Assembly: GCA_041228285.1 (NCBI GenBank)
Contig: CP166133.1
Span: 1,302,001-1,366,000, forward strand
DNA from: Neisseriaceae bacterium CLB008
GTDB taxonomy: Bacteria > Pseudomonadota > Gammaproteobacteria > Burkholderiales > Neisseriaceae
Direction: 5' to 3'
Length of the DNA stretch: 64,000 nt
This document shows, one piece after another, positions 25,408-34,672 of this stretch; the first letter of the stretch is position 1; each line of letters starts with the position of its first letter. The notes below the pieces were generated by a model. The model was given only the letters and a program-made list of their open reading frames with translations, did not search any database and was not told where the DNA came from. The position numbers and the translations under genes are program-made.

Positions 25408-26916
25408 ATGCAGCAAAAACAAGAATTTGCCAAAGTATTGGGCAGTAAAGAGGTTCTGGCGCTGGCGTTTGGCGCCATGATTGGTTGGGGCTGGATCGTC
25501 TTAACCGGGGATTGGATTCAGGCCGCCGGCAGCATGGGGGCCATCATGGCGATGGCGCTGGGCAGCTTAATCATCGTGTTTATTGGCCTAGCTTATGCCG
25601 AGCTAGCCTCAGCGATGCCGCAGGCGGGGGGCGCACAAGTCTTTACCCAGCGCGCGTTTGGCCGTTTGGCCTCGTTTATCTGTACCTGGTCTTTGATTTT
25701 GGGCTATGTGTCCGTCGTGGCTTTTGAAGCCGTGGCTTTACCTACGGTCTTAGATCACTTAAGCACTGACTATCAAAAAGTGTTTTTATGGAACGTCGCT
25801 GGCTGGGATGTCTATCTCACTTGGGCCCTAGTGGGCATGGCCGGTACCGTCTTGGTGACCTGCTTGAACTACTTTGGCGTCGAAAATGCCAGCGCCTTCC
25901 AAAAGCTGGTGACGCTAATGATTGTGGTGGTGGGCGTGGTGTTCGTGCTGGCATCCGGTGTACAGGGCAGCGGCAGCAATATGCAGCCTTTGTTTAATCA
26001 AGCAGCCACGACAGGCAGCAGTTTGCCACCGTTTGTATTGGGGATGCTGCCGGTGTTGATGATCGTGCCCTTTATGTTTGTGGGCTTTGACGTCATTCCT
26101 CAGACCGCTTCCGAAATCAATGTGCCGCCAAAAATGATCGGTAAGCTACTGGTGGTGTCGGTGTTGGCCGCCATGGTGTTTTACTGCGCCATTATCTGGG
26201 GCGTCGGCATGGCTTTGCCGTCTGGCGAAATGTCGCCCGATGTCTTGACCACGCCGCAGGCGATGGAAGCGGTATTCAACAGCCCGTGGGCTGCGAAAAT
26301 TATGGTCTTAGCAGGTTTAGCCGGCATCATCACCAGCTGGAACGCCTTCTTTATTGGCGGTAGTCGGGCGATTTATGCCTTGGCCAAAGCCAAAATGCTG
26401 CCGCAATGGCTGGCTTATTTACACCCTAAATACCGCACGCCTACGCGCGCAGTGTTGTTGATCGGGGCCTTGACCTTTCTGGCACCCTTATTGGGCCGTA
26501 AAGCATTGTTGTGGTTCGCCAACGCGGGTAGCTTGGCCATTGTGATCGCCTATTTCCTGGTGTGCTTGGCCTTTTTGGTGTTGCGCCGTACCGCACCCAA
26601 TATGCCGCGTCCGTTTAAAGTGGCGGCGGGCAAAACCGTCGGCATCATCGCTGTGGTGAGTAGTGGCGCCATGATCTATATGTATCTGCCTTTAAGCCCG
26701 TCTGCATTAATCCCACAAGAGTGGACTATTTTCGGCGTGTGGATGGTGTTGGGCGCGGTGTTATTTGTCGGCAGCATGACCAAACGGCGCCAATCGGCTT
26801 GGTCTTATCGCCTCTGCCACGCGCCGCGTACCTTGATCTACACGCCTTCGCGCGGGGCCTTCCAAAGCGGTCGTGGCCGCGAGGCTGGCTTAGCGAAAGC
26901 ACGCGTCAGCAAATAG
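25408..26916 (+). CDS. APC-family amino acid permease
   Basis: 502 residues with about twelve membrane helices. The first helix GAMIGWGWIVLTGDWIQ and the following EAGLAYAELASAMPQAGGA-type motif identify the amino acid-polyamine-organocation superfamily. The substrate cannot be told from sequence. The C-terminus is Arg-rich and cytoplasmic. AAAGGAG is a strong ribosome site. Its leader contains hairpins, and a terminator follows, so it is a single-gene unit. Confidence 0.87.
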   Translation: MQQKQEFAKVLGSKEVLALAFGAMIGWGWIVLTGDWIQAAGSMGAIMAMALGSLIIVFIGLAYAELASAMPQAGGAQVFTQRAFGRLASFICTWSLILGYVSVVAFEAVALPTVLDHLSTDYQKVFLWNVAGWDVYLTWALVGMAGTVLVTCLNYFGVENASAFQKLVTLMIVVVGVVFVLASGVQGSGSNMQPLFNQAATTGSSLPPFVLGMLPVLMIVPFMFVGFDVIPQTASEINVPPKMIGKLLVVSVLAAMVFYCAIIWGVGMALPSGEMSPDVLTTPQAMEAVFNSPWAAKIMVLAGLAGIITSWNAFFIGGSRAIYALAKAKMLPQWLAYLHPKYRTPTRAVLLIGALTFLAPLLGRKALLWFANAGSLAIVIAYFLVCLAFLVLRRTAPNMPRPFKVAAGKTVGIIAVVSSGAMIYMYLPLSPSALIPQEWTIFGVWMVLGAVLFVGSMTKRRQSAWSYRLCHAPRTLIYTPSRGAFQSGRGREAGLAKARVSK

Positions 26917-26933
26917 CGTTTTCTCGAGTAATC

Positions 26934-26968
26934 AAAACCTGCATGGCTGTAGCCGTGCAGGTTTTTTT
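26934..26968 (+). terminator. Intrinsic terminator of the APC permease gene
   Basis: AAAACCTGCATGGC / GCCGTGCAGGTTTT stem (one G-T pair), 4-base loop, T-run. Confidence 0.9.
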
Positions 26969-26993
26969 ATGGGTTTAAGGCTGGCGGCGCTTG

Positions 26994-27026
26994 ATTAAGG
27001 TTTTATTAAGCTTGTTTTTTTAACAT
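26994..27026 (+). promoter_or_regulatory. PmrA box and -10 element of the eptA-pmrAB promoter
   Basis: A direct repeat ATTAAG-GTTTT-ATTAAG (26994-27010; CTTAAT-N5-CTTAAT on the other strand) matches the PmrA/BasR binding consensus exactly. A -10-like TAACAT (27021-27026) starts 11 bases after the box, the usual arrangement for activation by an OmpR-family regulator that replaces the -35. The eptA ATG is 53 bases beyond the box. Confidence 0.8.
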
Positions 27027-27062
27027 GCACCATCTTCTCTCGCAAAAAGATGGTTGTCCTTC

Positions 27063-28721
27063 ATGAAAAATTGCTTACGTCAGTATTCCGGCCCGTGGAC
27101 GGTTACTCAGCCCGCCGTGATCATCGGCAGTGCCTTATTTTTTGCCGCGGTTCAAAATATTGCCTTTTGGGGGCAGGTATGGTCGCTCTTGGCGCCCAAT
27201 AGTGGCAAAGAATGGCTGTTTTTGGTGTCTATGGTGTTTTTTTTAGTGGCAGCGCTGACCTTGATTTTTGCCTGCCTGCTGTGGCGCTTCAGCACCAAAG
27301 TGGTGCTGACCGTGTTTTTGTTGGCCAGCGCGGGCACCAATTATTTTGCCCTCAGCTACGGCGTTTATATGGATAAAAGCATGGTGGCCAACGTATTGGA
27401 AACCACAGGCTATGAGGCCATTACCTTGTTTACCCCCAAGTTTGCCATCTGGATGACGGTGTTTGGCGTCTTGCCTTGCTTATTGGTGTGGCGTCTACGC
27501 ATTGTGCGTTCAGGGCCGCTATGGCGGCGTGGTCTGATGCGTCTGGGCCTGCTCTTGGGTTCGGCCTGCGTCGTGTTGGCCGTCTGCCTGCCGATTTATC
27601 AAGACTACGCCGCCTTCATCCGCAACAATAAGCAAATCGTTAAATTGCTTACCCCCAGCAGCTACATCAATGGCGTGATTGGCTATGGTAAGCAGATCAG
27701 CGCTAAGTCTAGACCGCTGTTGCTGATCGGCACCGATGCCCAGCGTCTGCCCGTGGGGACTAATGAAACGCGTAAAAAATCATTATTGGTCATCGTCGTG
27801 GGCGAAACCTCGCGCGCACAAAGTTTTTCTCTTAACGGCTACGAACGAGAAACCAATCCGCGCCTGAAGCAGCAAGCTGATTTAATTAATTTTCGCGACG
27901 TCAGCTCCTGTGGTACGGCCACCGCTGTGTCGCTGCCATGCATGTTTTCTAATATGCCGCGCAGCAGCTATTCAGGCAGCACCGCTGAGCGTCAAGAAAA
28001 CCTAGTCGACGTGTTGCAAAGAGCAGGGATTAATTTATTTTGGCGCGAGAATGATTCTGGCTGTAAAGGGGTGTGCGACCGCATTCCAACCCAGGAAGTC
28101 AGCAGCTACGTGAAGCGTGCTAGCCTTGCCGAAGGACTATTTGATGATGAGGTGTTGTTACAGGACTTAGATGCCTACATACAAAGCCAAACCGATGATA
28201 CCGTGATCGTGTTGCATACTAACGGCAGTCACGGCCCAGCTTATTATCAGCGCTATAAGGAAGCCATGGAGCAGTTTAAGCAGAGCTGCCGCACCAACCA
28301 AATCCAAGATTGTTCGCAGGAAAGCTTAATCAACGTCTACGACAACACCATTTTACATGTGGATTTAGTGCTGGACGAAACCATTAAGCTGTTGCAAAAG
28401 CACACGGCAGAGTTTGACACCGCCATGCTGTATTTATCCGATCACGGTGAGTCACTGGGCGAAAATGGGCTGTTTTTACACGGCACCCCCTATGCCATCG
28501 CACCTAAAGAGCAAACCCAGGTGCCGATGATGTTGTGGACCAGCGCCGATTTTTTACCCAGCCGTCAAATCAATGCTGAATGCGTGCGTAATAAGGCCAC
28601 GACAGAGACCTTTTCACAAGATTATTTATTTCATTCAGTGTTAAGATTAATGCGGGTGCAAACCAAAGAATACAATGCTCAGCTGGATTTATTTACTGGC
28701 TGTGACCAAGGAGTGGTATGA
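27063..28721 (+). CDS. eptA: Lipid A phosphoethanolamine transferase
   Basis: 552 residues from the ATG at 27063 (a TTG three codons upstream is the alternative). Five N-terminal membrane helices anchor a periplasmic sulfatase-like domain with the nucleophile Thr in VVGETSRAQSFSLNGY and metal ligands in SDHGESLGENGLFLHG. Paired cysteines (SSCGTATAVSLPCMF, SGCKGVCD, QSCRTNQIQDC) fit the family's disulfides. It adds phosphoethanolamine to lipid A, lowering binding of cationic peptides such as polymyxin. It overlaps the next gene by four bases. Confidence 0.93.
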   Translation: MKNCLRQYSGPWTVTQPAVIIGSALFFAAVQNIAFWGQVWSLLAPNSGKEWLFLVSMVFFLVAALTLIFACLLWRFSTKVVLTVFLLASAGTNYFALSYGVYMDKSMVANVLETTGYEAITLFTPKFAIWMTVFGVLPCLLVWRLRIVRSGPLWRRGLMRLGLLLGSACVVLAVCLPIYQDYAAFIRNNKQIVKLLTPSSYINGVIGYGKQISAKSRPLLLIGTDAQRLPVGTNETRKKSLLVIVVGETSRAQSFSLNGYERETNPRLKQQADLINFRDVSSCGTATAVSLPCMFSNMPRSSYSGSTAERQENLVDVLQRAGINLFWRENDSGCKGVCDRIPTQEVSSYVKRASLAEGLFDDEVLLQDLDAYIQSQTDDTVIVLHTNGSHGPAYYQRYKEAMEQFKQSCRTNQIQDCSQESLINVYDNTILHVDLVLDETIKLLQKHTAEFDTAMLYLSDHGESLGENGLFLHGTPYAIAPKEQTQVPMMLWTSADFLPSRQINAECVRNKATTETFSQDYLFHSVLRLMRVQTKEYNAQLDLFTGCDQGVV

Positions 28722-29410
28722 AGTTATTAATCATAGAGGACGATGCCTTACTCAGCATGGGCCTAGAAAAAGCCTTAATCAAAGAAGCCTATGTGTGCGA
28801 CTGCGTCAGCAGCGTTAAGGATGCCGAAGCCTATTTAGCCGCTAGCGGTGGCGGCAATGTCGAAGGCTATAGCGCCATTTTGCTGGATCTAGGCCTACCT
28901 GACGGCAACGGCATCGAGCTGTTGCAACGCTGGCGTCGTCAAGGCGTCGGCATACCGGTGCTGATCATGACGGCGCGTGATGCGCTAGACGATCGTGTTG
29001 AAGGCTTAGACGCGGGCGCCGATGATTATTTAATTAAGCCTTTTGAGCTATTGGAGCTAGTGGCGCGGCTGAGAGCCATCATTCGCCGCCATCAAGGCCA
29101 AAGCGACAACGTGCTGTGCGTCGGTGATTTGGCCTTGGATCTGGCCCATAAATGTATCAAGCAAGGCGAACAACTGCTTGAGCTGACCCCGCGAGAATAC
29201 GCCGTTTTGTCGCGGCTCATGCTCAAGCAAGGGCAGGTAGTGCACCGAGAAACCCTACAGCAAGACCTCTATACCTGGCAGGACAGCCTAGGCTCTAATA
29301 CCTTAGAGGTCTACATCCACCATTTGCGCCAAAAGATTGGCAAGGCGCGCATCCTTACTCAGCGGGGCGTAGGATATTCATTAACGGATGGGCGACATGA
29401 GCCTGCGTAG
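28718..29410 (+). CDS. pmrA: OmpR-family response regulator, PmrA/BasR type
   Basis: 230 residues: receiver domain with acidic pocket EDD (residues 7-9), phosphorylated Asp in LLDLGLPDG, Thr in MTARD and Lys in LIKPFE, then a winged-helix DNA-binding domain (LTPREYAVLSRL ... SNTLEVYIHHLRQKIG ... TQRGVGYSL). Position between eptA and a sensor kinase, plus the PmrA box upstream of the operon, supports PmrA over QseB. Confidence 0.9.
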   Translation: MKLLIIEDDALLSMGLEKALIKEAYVCDCVSSVKDAEAYLAASGGGNVEGYSAILLDLGLPDGNGIELLQRWRRQGVGIPVLIMTARDALDDRVEGLDAGADDYLIKPFELLELVARLRAIIRRHQGQSDNVLCVGDLALDLAHKCIKQGEQLLELTPREYAVLSRLMLKQGQVVHRETLQQDLYTWQDSLGSNTLEVYIHHLRQKIGKARILTQRGVGYSLTDGRHEPA

Positions 29411-30440
29411 GAAATTATTGTTGGCCATTGGCCTGATCATGGTGGTGACACAGCTCATCAGTACGCTGTGGGTGTGGCACGAAAGCCAAGAGCAAGTCAC
29501 CATCGTGTTGGGTGAGAGCCTAGTGTCGCGGGCCCAAAACGAGTTAATTCAGCATGAGTTAGACGAAACCGTCGTTGCGCTACTGGCTCCGTCAGCCCTG
29601 ATGATTATCCTGTCTCTAGCGGTGATCTACTTCACCATTAATCGCCTGACTCGGCCGCTGTCGGTACTCACCCAAGAGCTGGAAACCCGTTCCAGTACGC
29701 ATTTGCAGCCCCTGGCCCGTACCGATGGTTCGGCTGAGGTCGACGCCATCACGCAAAGGTTGAATCAGTTGTTTGCTCGCATCGAGGTAGGGCTAGCTAA
29801 TGAACGTCGCTTCACCGCCGACGTAGCTCACGAACTGCGCACGCCGCTGGCCGGGCTGCGCTTGAATCTTGAGCTGGTGAATGAGGCCGCCTTGCCGGAA
29901 AAAACGCTGTTGATCAACCGCATCGACCAAATGATGGTGTCGATTGAACAATTGCTACAGCTGGCCCATGTCGGCCAGCGGCTGCGCACCGGTCACGAAC
30001 AGGCTTTTGACTTAATCGCCGAAGTGATCACGCCACTGCAAGAAGAGCTATTGGATGATCCGTTTCCTCATCCGTTGCGATGGGTGGTTCCTGAACGTAT
30101 GCCGCTCTTGGGCGATTCGGGCTTAATCTATTTATTGCTGCGTAACGTACTGGAAAACGCCCGCTACTATGCCGCGAGCGGTGCTGAAACCGTTGTCTCG
30201 CTCACCCATAATGGGCAGGGCCAAGTAGTGTTAAGCGTCATCGACAACGGCCCTGGCGTGCCGTCAGATCAGCTGGCCATCATCGGCCAACGATTTGCTC
30301 GTCTAGACCAAACGCGCTCTGGCTATGGCCTAGGCTTAAGCATTGTTGAGCGTATTTGCCAAGTACATCAAGCCCAGCTGACCTTGGCCAACCGCAGCGA
30401 CGATCATGGCCTGGTGGTGACGGTACGTTTTAGCCTTTAG
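29388..30440 (+). CDS. pmrB: Sensor histidine kinase, PmrB/BasS type
   Basis: 350 residues (or 347 from the ATG at 29397). Start overlaps the regulator gene by 23 bases. Two membrane helices flank a short periplasmic part of only about 40 residues. The H-box is FTADVAHELRTPLAG, followed by N-box LLRNVLENARYYA, G1 VIDNGPGVP and G2 GYGLGLSIVERI. It should phosphorylate PmrA and thereby tune lipid A modification; the actual signal (iron, pH, peptides) cannot be read from the short sensor. Confidence 0.9.
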   Translation: MGDMSLRRKLLLAIGLIMVVTQLISTLWVWHESQEQVTIVLGESLVSRAQNELIQHELDETVVALLAPSALMIILSLAVIYFTINRLTRPLSVLTQELETRSSTHLQPLARTDGSAEVDAITQRLNQLFARIEVGLANERRFTADVAHELRTPLAGLRLNLELVNEAALPEKTLLINRIDQMMVSIEQLLQLAHVGQRLRTGHEQAFDLIAEVITPLQEELLDDPFPHPLRWVVPERMPLLGDSGLIYLLLRNVLENARYYAASGAETVVSLTHNGQGQVVLSVIDNGPGVPSDQLAIIGQRFARLDQTRSGYGLGLSIVERICQVHQAQLTLANRSDDHGLVVTVRFSL

Positions 30441-30501
30441 GCGTGCTGTGAGGCCGGCTTAAATCGGGCATAATAAGGCATTATTTTTATGGAGTCTTAC
30501 C

Positions 30502-31098
30502 ATGTCTCAGCCAGCCGCTACCGTTAACTACGCCGAAAAATACGGCCTTACCGCTACTCATTCCGCCATTGTTGCCGCCGCCGAAGTAGTGCCTGCGGGG
30601 AAAGCCCTAGATTTAGGCTGTGGTCGTGGCCGTAATGCCTTATACCTGCAAAGCAAAGGCTTTGATGTGACCGCTTGGGATAAAAATCCCGCCAGCGTTC
30701 AGCATCTGCAGCACATCATCAGTGCAGAAGGCTTGGCCCACATAGCAGCCACGGCCGTCGATCTCAATACGCAGCGCCTCACGGAGGAGTATGACTTCAT
30801 CTTTTCAACCGTGGTGTTTATGTTTCTAGATGCCGCAGCCATCCCCAGCCTCATCGCCCAGATGCAAAGCCATACCCGGCCCGGCGGTCATAACCTCATC
30901 GTCACTGCCATCGACAGCCCCGACTACCCCTGTAGCGTGCCGTTCTCCTTTACCTTCCAGCCAGGCGAATTAAAGCAGCACTATCAAGATTGGGACCTCT
31001 TAAGCTATAACGAGGACGTGGGCGAGCTGCACCGCACCGACGAGCAGGGCAACCGCATCAAAATGCGCTTCGCCACCATGCTGGCGCGTAAGCCTTGA
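30502..31098 (+). CDS. tehB: TehB-like SAM-dependent methyltransferase
   Basis: 198 residues. SAM-binding motif I ALDLGCGRGRNALYL (about residues 35-49), followed by FDVTAWDKNP and the TehB-typical YDFIFSTVVFMFL. TehB methylates tellurite and selenium compounds and is a marker of tellurite resistance; no tehA is present, so the physiological substrate is open. Its stop overlaps the ATG of the next gene (TGATG). Confidence 0.82.
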   Translation: MSQPAATVNYAEKYGLTATHSAIVAAAEVVPAGKALDLGCGRGRNALYLQSKGFDVTAWDKNPASVQHLQHIISAEGLAHIAATAVDLNTQRLTEEYDFIFSTVVFMFLDAAAIPSLIAQMQSHTRPGGHNLIVTAIDSPDYPCSVPFSFTFQPGELKQHYQDWDLLSYNEDVGELHRTDEQGNRIKMRFATMLARKP

Positions 31099-31436
31099 TG
31101 GACCGGCGCATGAGTAAACCTTATTTAATCTTAGCGCTGGCCTTAGTGGTGCCCACTGTCGCGCAAGCGTCCTACGTCAATGACTGCCGCCTTTACGTGC
31201 GCATCCTAGAGCATACGGTGCAAATGAGCGCCACCGAGCTGCGCATTAAAGTACTCGGCGCCGCCAAAGCAGGCCGCGCCGACAGCGGCTGCCAGCAATA
31301 CGTCAACCAAGTCATGATCATCCCCTTGGCGCAGCCTGAACCACCGCTCAAAGCAGGACAGAGGGCGGCCATTCGCCTCTTGACCACCGATTCACGGCTA
31401 CAGCCAGAGGTGAGCACTCAGTTTGAGTGGTGGTAG
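31098..31436 (+). CDS. Small exported protein of unknown function
   Basis: 112 residues from the ATG overlapping the tehB stop; an ATG at 31110 is an equally good start. A signal peptide (SKPYLILALALVVPTVAQA) is followed by a mature domain with two Cys (NDCRLY and DSGCQQY) that may pair. No family recognised. The overlap with tehB suggests coupled translation. A copy of the palindromic repeat described at 42 kb follows. Confidence 0.55.
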   Translation: MDRRMSKPYLILALALVVPTVAQASYVNDCRLYVRILEHTVQMSATELRIKVLGAAKAGRADSGCQQYVNQVMIIPLAQPEPPLKAGQRAAIRLLTTDSRLQPEVSTQFEWW

Positions 31437-31442
31437 GCCGTA

Positions 31443-31477
31443 ACGCGTAGGGTGGGCAAAGCTTGCGTGCCCACGCG
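31443..31477. repeat. Interspersed palindromic repeat, copy A
   Basis: ACGCGTAGGGTGGGCA, a 9-base loop and TGCCCACGCGT. The core GTAGGGTGGG recurs in three more copies near 42.1-42.3 kb. Confidence 0.65.
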
Positions 31478-31527
31478 TCATCACCGTAATGTCTCATTAA
31501 TTTAAATAACCATCATATTCCACGATT

Positions 31528-31567
31528 AAAAAAAGCTTGAGCACCATATAAGGGCTCAAGCTTTTTT
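31528..31567. terminator. Bidirectional terminator between convergent genes
   Basis: AAAAAAGCTTGAGC / GCTCAAGCTTTTTT stem with an 11-base loop, serving the exported protein gene and the hydratase gene. Confidence 0.92.
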
Positions 31568-31588
31568 GTTGTAGGTGTTAAAAATGGA

Positions 31589-32359
31589 TTACAGACCCTT
31601 AAACACTGGAGCCTCTTTGGCAAAAAATGCGCGGATGCCTTCTTTGTGGTCGGCGGTGTTAATCGACTGCCATTGGTATTCGGTTTCCAAATCCAAGGTG
31701 GCCTCTAGTTCGGCGCGGCACAGGGCGTGCTGGATGCGCTTGCTGTGGCGATGGGCCTGCAACGGCGTATGCTGTAGCTGAGCTACAAGATCGGCTACAG
31801 CGGCGTTTAGGTCTTCATTAACCGATTCAACCACGCCTTTTTTCAATAAGGTGTCGGCGTCCAGAACGGCGTTGCTCATCAACAGTTTTTTGGTTAATAC
31901 GCTGCCAAATCGTTCTTTTAAGAAATAGTTGAGGGCGCCATCGGCGTTCAGCGCCATGCCGGCGAAGTTAAAAATCAAGCGCGACTGTGGTTCGGCCACG
32001 ATGAGGTCGTTCATCAGCACAAAGCTTGCGCCAAGGCCAGAGGCGGTGCCGTTAAATTGGCAGAGGGTGATGGCGTCTAGATCGTGGTAATCGAGCATAA
32101 AGGTTTTGAGTAAACCCATCATGTGCAGGTAATCTTCGTGGGTTTTGAGGCTGCCGATCATGTGCAAGTCGCCGCCGGCGCTGTAGTGGCGCCCTTCGGC
32201 ACGCATCACCACGATTTGAATGGCCTTGTTGGCCTTAATCTCATTTAACTTATTTTGTAAAGTGGTGATGAAGGGGATGGAAATCGTGTTTAAGCGTTCT
32301 GGTTGGTTAAAGGTTAGGGTGGCGACGTTAGCGTCCACCTGGAGCAATACTTCATTCAT
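31589..32359 (-). CDS. Enoyl-CoA hydratase/isomerase family protein
   Basis: 256 residues of the crotonase fold. Oxyanion-hole segments are EGRHYSAGGDLHMIG (about residues 54-68) and FNGTASGLGASFVL (about 103-116). The usual catalytic Glu pair of hydratases is not clear, so it may be an isomerase, lyase or a thioesterase-like member. It follows the EamA gene on the same strand by 26 bases. Precise reaction unknown. Confidence 0.82.
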   Translation of the reverse strand: MNEVLLQVDANVATLTFNQPERLNTISIPFITTLQNKLNEIKANKAIQIVVMRAEGRHYSAGGDLHMIGSLKTHEDYLHMMGLLKTFMLDYHDLDAITLCQFNGTASGLGASFVLMNDLIVAEPQSRLIFNFAGMALNADGALNYFLKERFGSVLTKKLLMSNAVLDADTLLKKGVVESVNEDLNAAVADLVAQLQHTPLQAHRHSKRIQHALCRAELEATLDLETEYQWQSINTADHKEGIRAFFAKEAPVFKGL

Positions 32360-32385
32360 TTAGGGTCTCCTTTGAGACGGGCTTT

Positions 32386-33288
32386 TTAAGTGGTTTTTTT
32401 ACTTGTGGGCTTTAGTGTAAATGCCATCCCGATAAAAATCAAAGCCACGCCGATGGTTTGCATCAAGGTGGGGACAAAATCCAACAGTAAAACGTCCATG
32501 ACGATGGCCACGGCGGGGTCTAAAAACACCAACAGCGAAATGACTTTGGCCGACAGCAGGCGGATGCTGTCGAAGAATAAATAGAACACCAGGCCCGTGT
32601 GGATCAGCCCGGTGGCGGCGATGTAGGCCCAGTTACTGCTGCTTAAGCCCTCAAAGGCGCCTAAATTCACAAACGGCAACAGCATTAAGACGCCGACCAG
32701 GGTTTGTAATGAGGTCACGGCATAGGTGCTGGTATAGCGAATGCCTTTGCCCATCAAGGTGGTGCAGGCGTAGAAGAAGGCGGCCAACAGCCCCCACAAT
32801 AAGCCAGAGGCCATGAAGTCGGTTAAGGACGTGTCTTGATTGATGCCAGCGATGAATAAGGTGCCGACAAAGCACACGGTAATCGCGACGATGGCCATGA
32901 GGTTTAGACGCTCTTTGAACAAGAAGCTGCCGAAAATCAGCACCATCACCGGCGCGAGGTGGTAGATGGAGATGGCAATGGTGATGGAGAGGGTTTCAAA
33001 GCTTTTAAATAAAAACACCCAGTTTAAAATTAAAAACACGCCGCAGATGAGGATGTGGACCAGCTCACGCTTATGCAGCTGCTCTTTTTTGTATTGGCCG
33101 GTGGCAAACCACAGGCCGCCTAAAAACAGGGTGGCGGCGACGCAGCGGATGAACACCAGTTCGATGGCAGGCAATCCGGTTTGGACGGAGAAAAAACCGA
33201 CGGAGCCAAAGATGATCATGGAAATGGCCATTTTGATCATGGCCGGCGTGCTGTTAAGGGCGTGGTTAGGGCTTGATGTAGTAGACAC
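32386..33288 (-). CDS. EamA-family (DMT) transporter
   Basis: 300 residues with ten membrane helices forming two EamA repeats (for instance IIFGSVGFFSVQTGLPAIE and LWGLLAAFFYACTTLMGKG). Such proteins export amino acids or other metabolites; substrate unknown. Likely co-transcribed with the hydratase gene downstream. Confidence 0.85.
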   Translation of the reverse strand: MSTTSSPNHALNSTPAMIKMAISMIIFGSVGFFSVQTGLPAIELVFIRCVAATLFLGGLWFATGQYKKEQLHKRELVHILICGVFLILNWVFLFKSFETLSITIAISIYHLAPVMVLIFGSFLFKERLNLMAIVAITVCFVGTLFIAGINQDTSLTDFMASGLLWGLLAAFFYACTTLMGKGIRYTSTYAVTSLQTLVGVLMLLPFVNLGAFEGLSSSNWAYIAATGLIHTGLVFYLFFDSIRLLSAKVISLLVFLDPAVAIVMDVLLLDFVPTLMQTIGVALIFIGMAFTLKPTSKKTT

Positions 33289-33403
33289 GTTTATTGCTCT
33301 TTATGGGTTTTGTATGCAGTAAAAAGAATGGCGATGACGCCACCAGCGGCCACGATGGCAACGGGCGATGAATGCCATAGCTGCAGGTGGGGCTAGATGC
33401 CAT

Positions 33404-33443
33404 AAAAACAAGGCCTGAATCCGCACGGATGCAGATTCAGGCC
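33404..33443 (-). terminator. Intrinsic terminator of the hemerythrin-nnrS operon
   Basis: On the minus strand GGCCTGAATC / GATTCAGGCC with a 12-base loop, then TTGTTTTT. Confidence 0.85.
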
Positions 33444-33463
33444 AAGGAGATTGATTGTGTGGC

Positions 33464-34654
33464 TTAGTCGGGCTTGCCGTCGGCGCGCGGGCTCACTAGC
33501 CAAGGCAGGTAGCGATAGGCGTACAGCAGCAGGGCTAAGGCAAAACACAGGGCGCTGGCCGACAAGAGCCAAGTTTGCTCAGCCCAGGCGCTGGCGAGTA
33601 GGCGAATGATGAGGGCCGCCACCATTAACCAAAAGGCAGGTAACAGCGGTTTGGGTAAGACCATGGCGCGACCGGTGTGGCCGAGGGCGGTGCGGGCCAT
33701 CATGCCTAGGGTCAGTAAGCCGATGCCGCCAACGGCGATCAAATGGGTCGCGGCGCTGAGTAAGGCGGGGGCATAAGCGTAGCTGACGCCGAGTAGGCCG
33801 ACGCCAATGGCGGTGGCCGCATAGCCTGCGTAGAGGATCCACAATAAGGGTGTAGCGGCCACACCGCGCTGATACCAGCGCACCAGCTGCACCAGATTAA
33901 TCACCATGGTGATCAGCCCTAGACCGGCGACTGCGGTGGGCGCTTGCTGGGCCAGCATGAGGAGCGTCATCAGCATGGGAATAACCAGGGCAGACAGCAT
34001 CACTGGTTTAGGGTTGTTGACGGCGGGCGTGTGGAGGGCGCGGCTGGTAAAAAAGGGGATGATGCGCATGCCGATCAGGCCAATGATGCCGGCCACCATT
34101 AAGAGGCCGGTTTGCAGGGCGTATAGGCTAGGCAGGCTGACTTTTTGGAATACAGATAGGTGGAACCATAGGTGGGTTAAGCCAAACAGACCTAGGGCCG
34201 CTACGGCGATGAAGTTGCGGCTGTTGTGGCTGGCAATAATCGGTTTGGCTAGGGCAATGGTGGCACCGAAATAAAATAAGGTACCGAAAACACCGGCCCA
34301 AAGCGTGCCGCTTGGCAGATAGATAGCGATGCGGGCCAACAGCCATAGGCTTAATAAGCCGATCAACGGCAAGCCTCGCAAAGGCTTCTGGCTGGTCCAA
34401 GTGGCGACGGCGGTGAGGAAAAAGCCGACGATGACGGCGCCAGTGTAGCCCCAAATCATTTCATGGGCGTGCCACAAAAAACTGGGCAGCTCGTTCGAGC
34501 CTAGAAAGCCCAGTGGCCCCCACATCAAGATGGCCAGGGCGCCATACAGCACCGCCACGGTGTAGAACGGCCGAAAGGCGATGGAAAAAAACACGCTGAG
34601 GCTAGGCTTGGTGGCCACGTTGGGTGTAGGGCTTAAGGGGATGAAGGTATTCAT
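33464..34654 (-). CDS. nnrS: NnrS family haem/copper membrane protein
   Basis: 396 residues, about twelve hydrophobic segments. The start SIAFRPFYTVAVLYG and conserved LWHAHEMIWGYTGAVIVGFFLTA, with His residues, are diagnostic of NnrS, a membrane protein that lessens nitric-oxide damage to iron-sulfur enzymes. It lies 18 bases after the hemerythrin gene; both face away from nsrR and are probably controlled by the NsrR box at 35048. Confidence 0.93.
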   Translation of the reverse strand: MNTFIPLSPTPNVATKPSLSVFFSIAFRPFYTVAVLYGALAILMWGPLGFLGSNELPSFLWHAHEMIWGYTGAVIVGFFLTAVATWTSQKPLRGLPLIGLLSLWLLARIAIYLPSGTLWAGVFGTLFYFGATIALAKPIIASHNSRNFIAVAALGLFGLTHLWFHLSVFQKVSLPSLYALQTGLLMVAGIIGLIGMRIIPFFTSRALHTPAVNNPKPVMLSALVIPMLMTLLMLAQQAPTAVAGLGLITMVINLVQLVRWYQRGVAATPLLWILYAGYAATAIGVGLLGVSYAYAPALLSAATHLIAVGGIGLLTLGMMARTALGHTGRAMVLPKPLLPAFWLMVAALIIRLLASAWAEQTWLLSASALCFALALLLYAYRYLPWLVSPRADGKPD

Positions 34655-34672
34655 AGCAGCGTTCTTTCTGGG

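Noticed and set aside
27054-27062. TTG start three codons upstream in eptA
   Set aside because: ATG at 27063 is the commoner start codon and leaves the N-terminal helix intact; neither has a strong ribosome site.
31589-32359. Assignment of the crotonase-fold protein to MenB or PaaG
   Set aside because: The catalytic residues that would separate these are not clear by eye and no pathway genes are adjacent.
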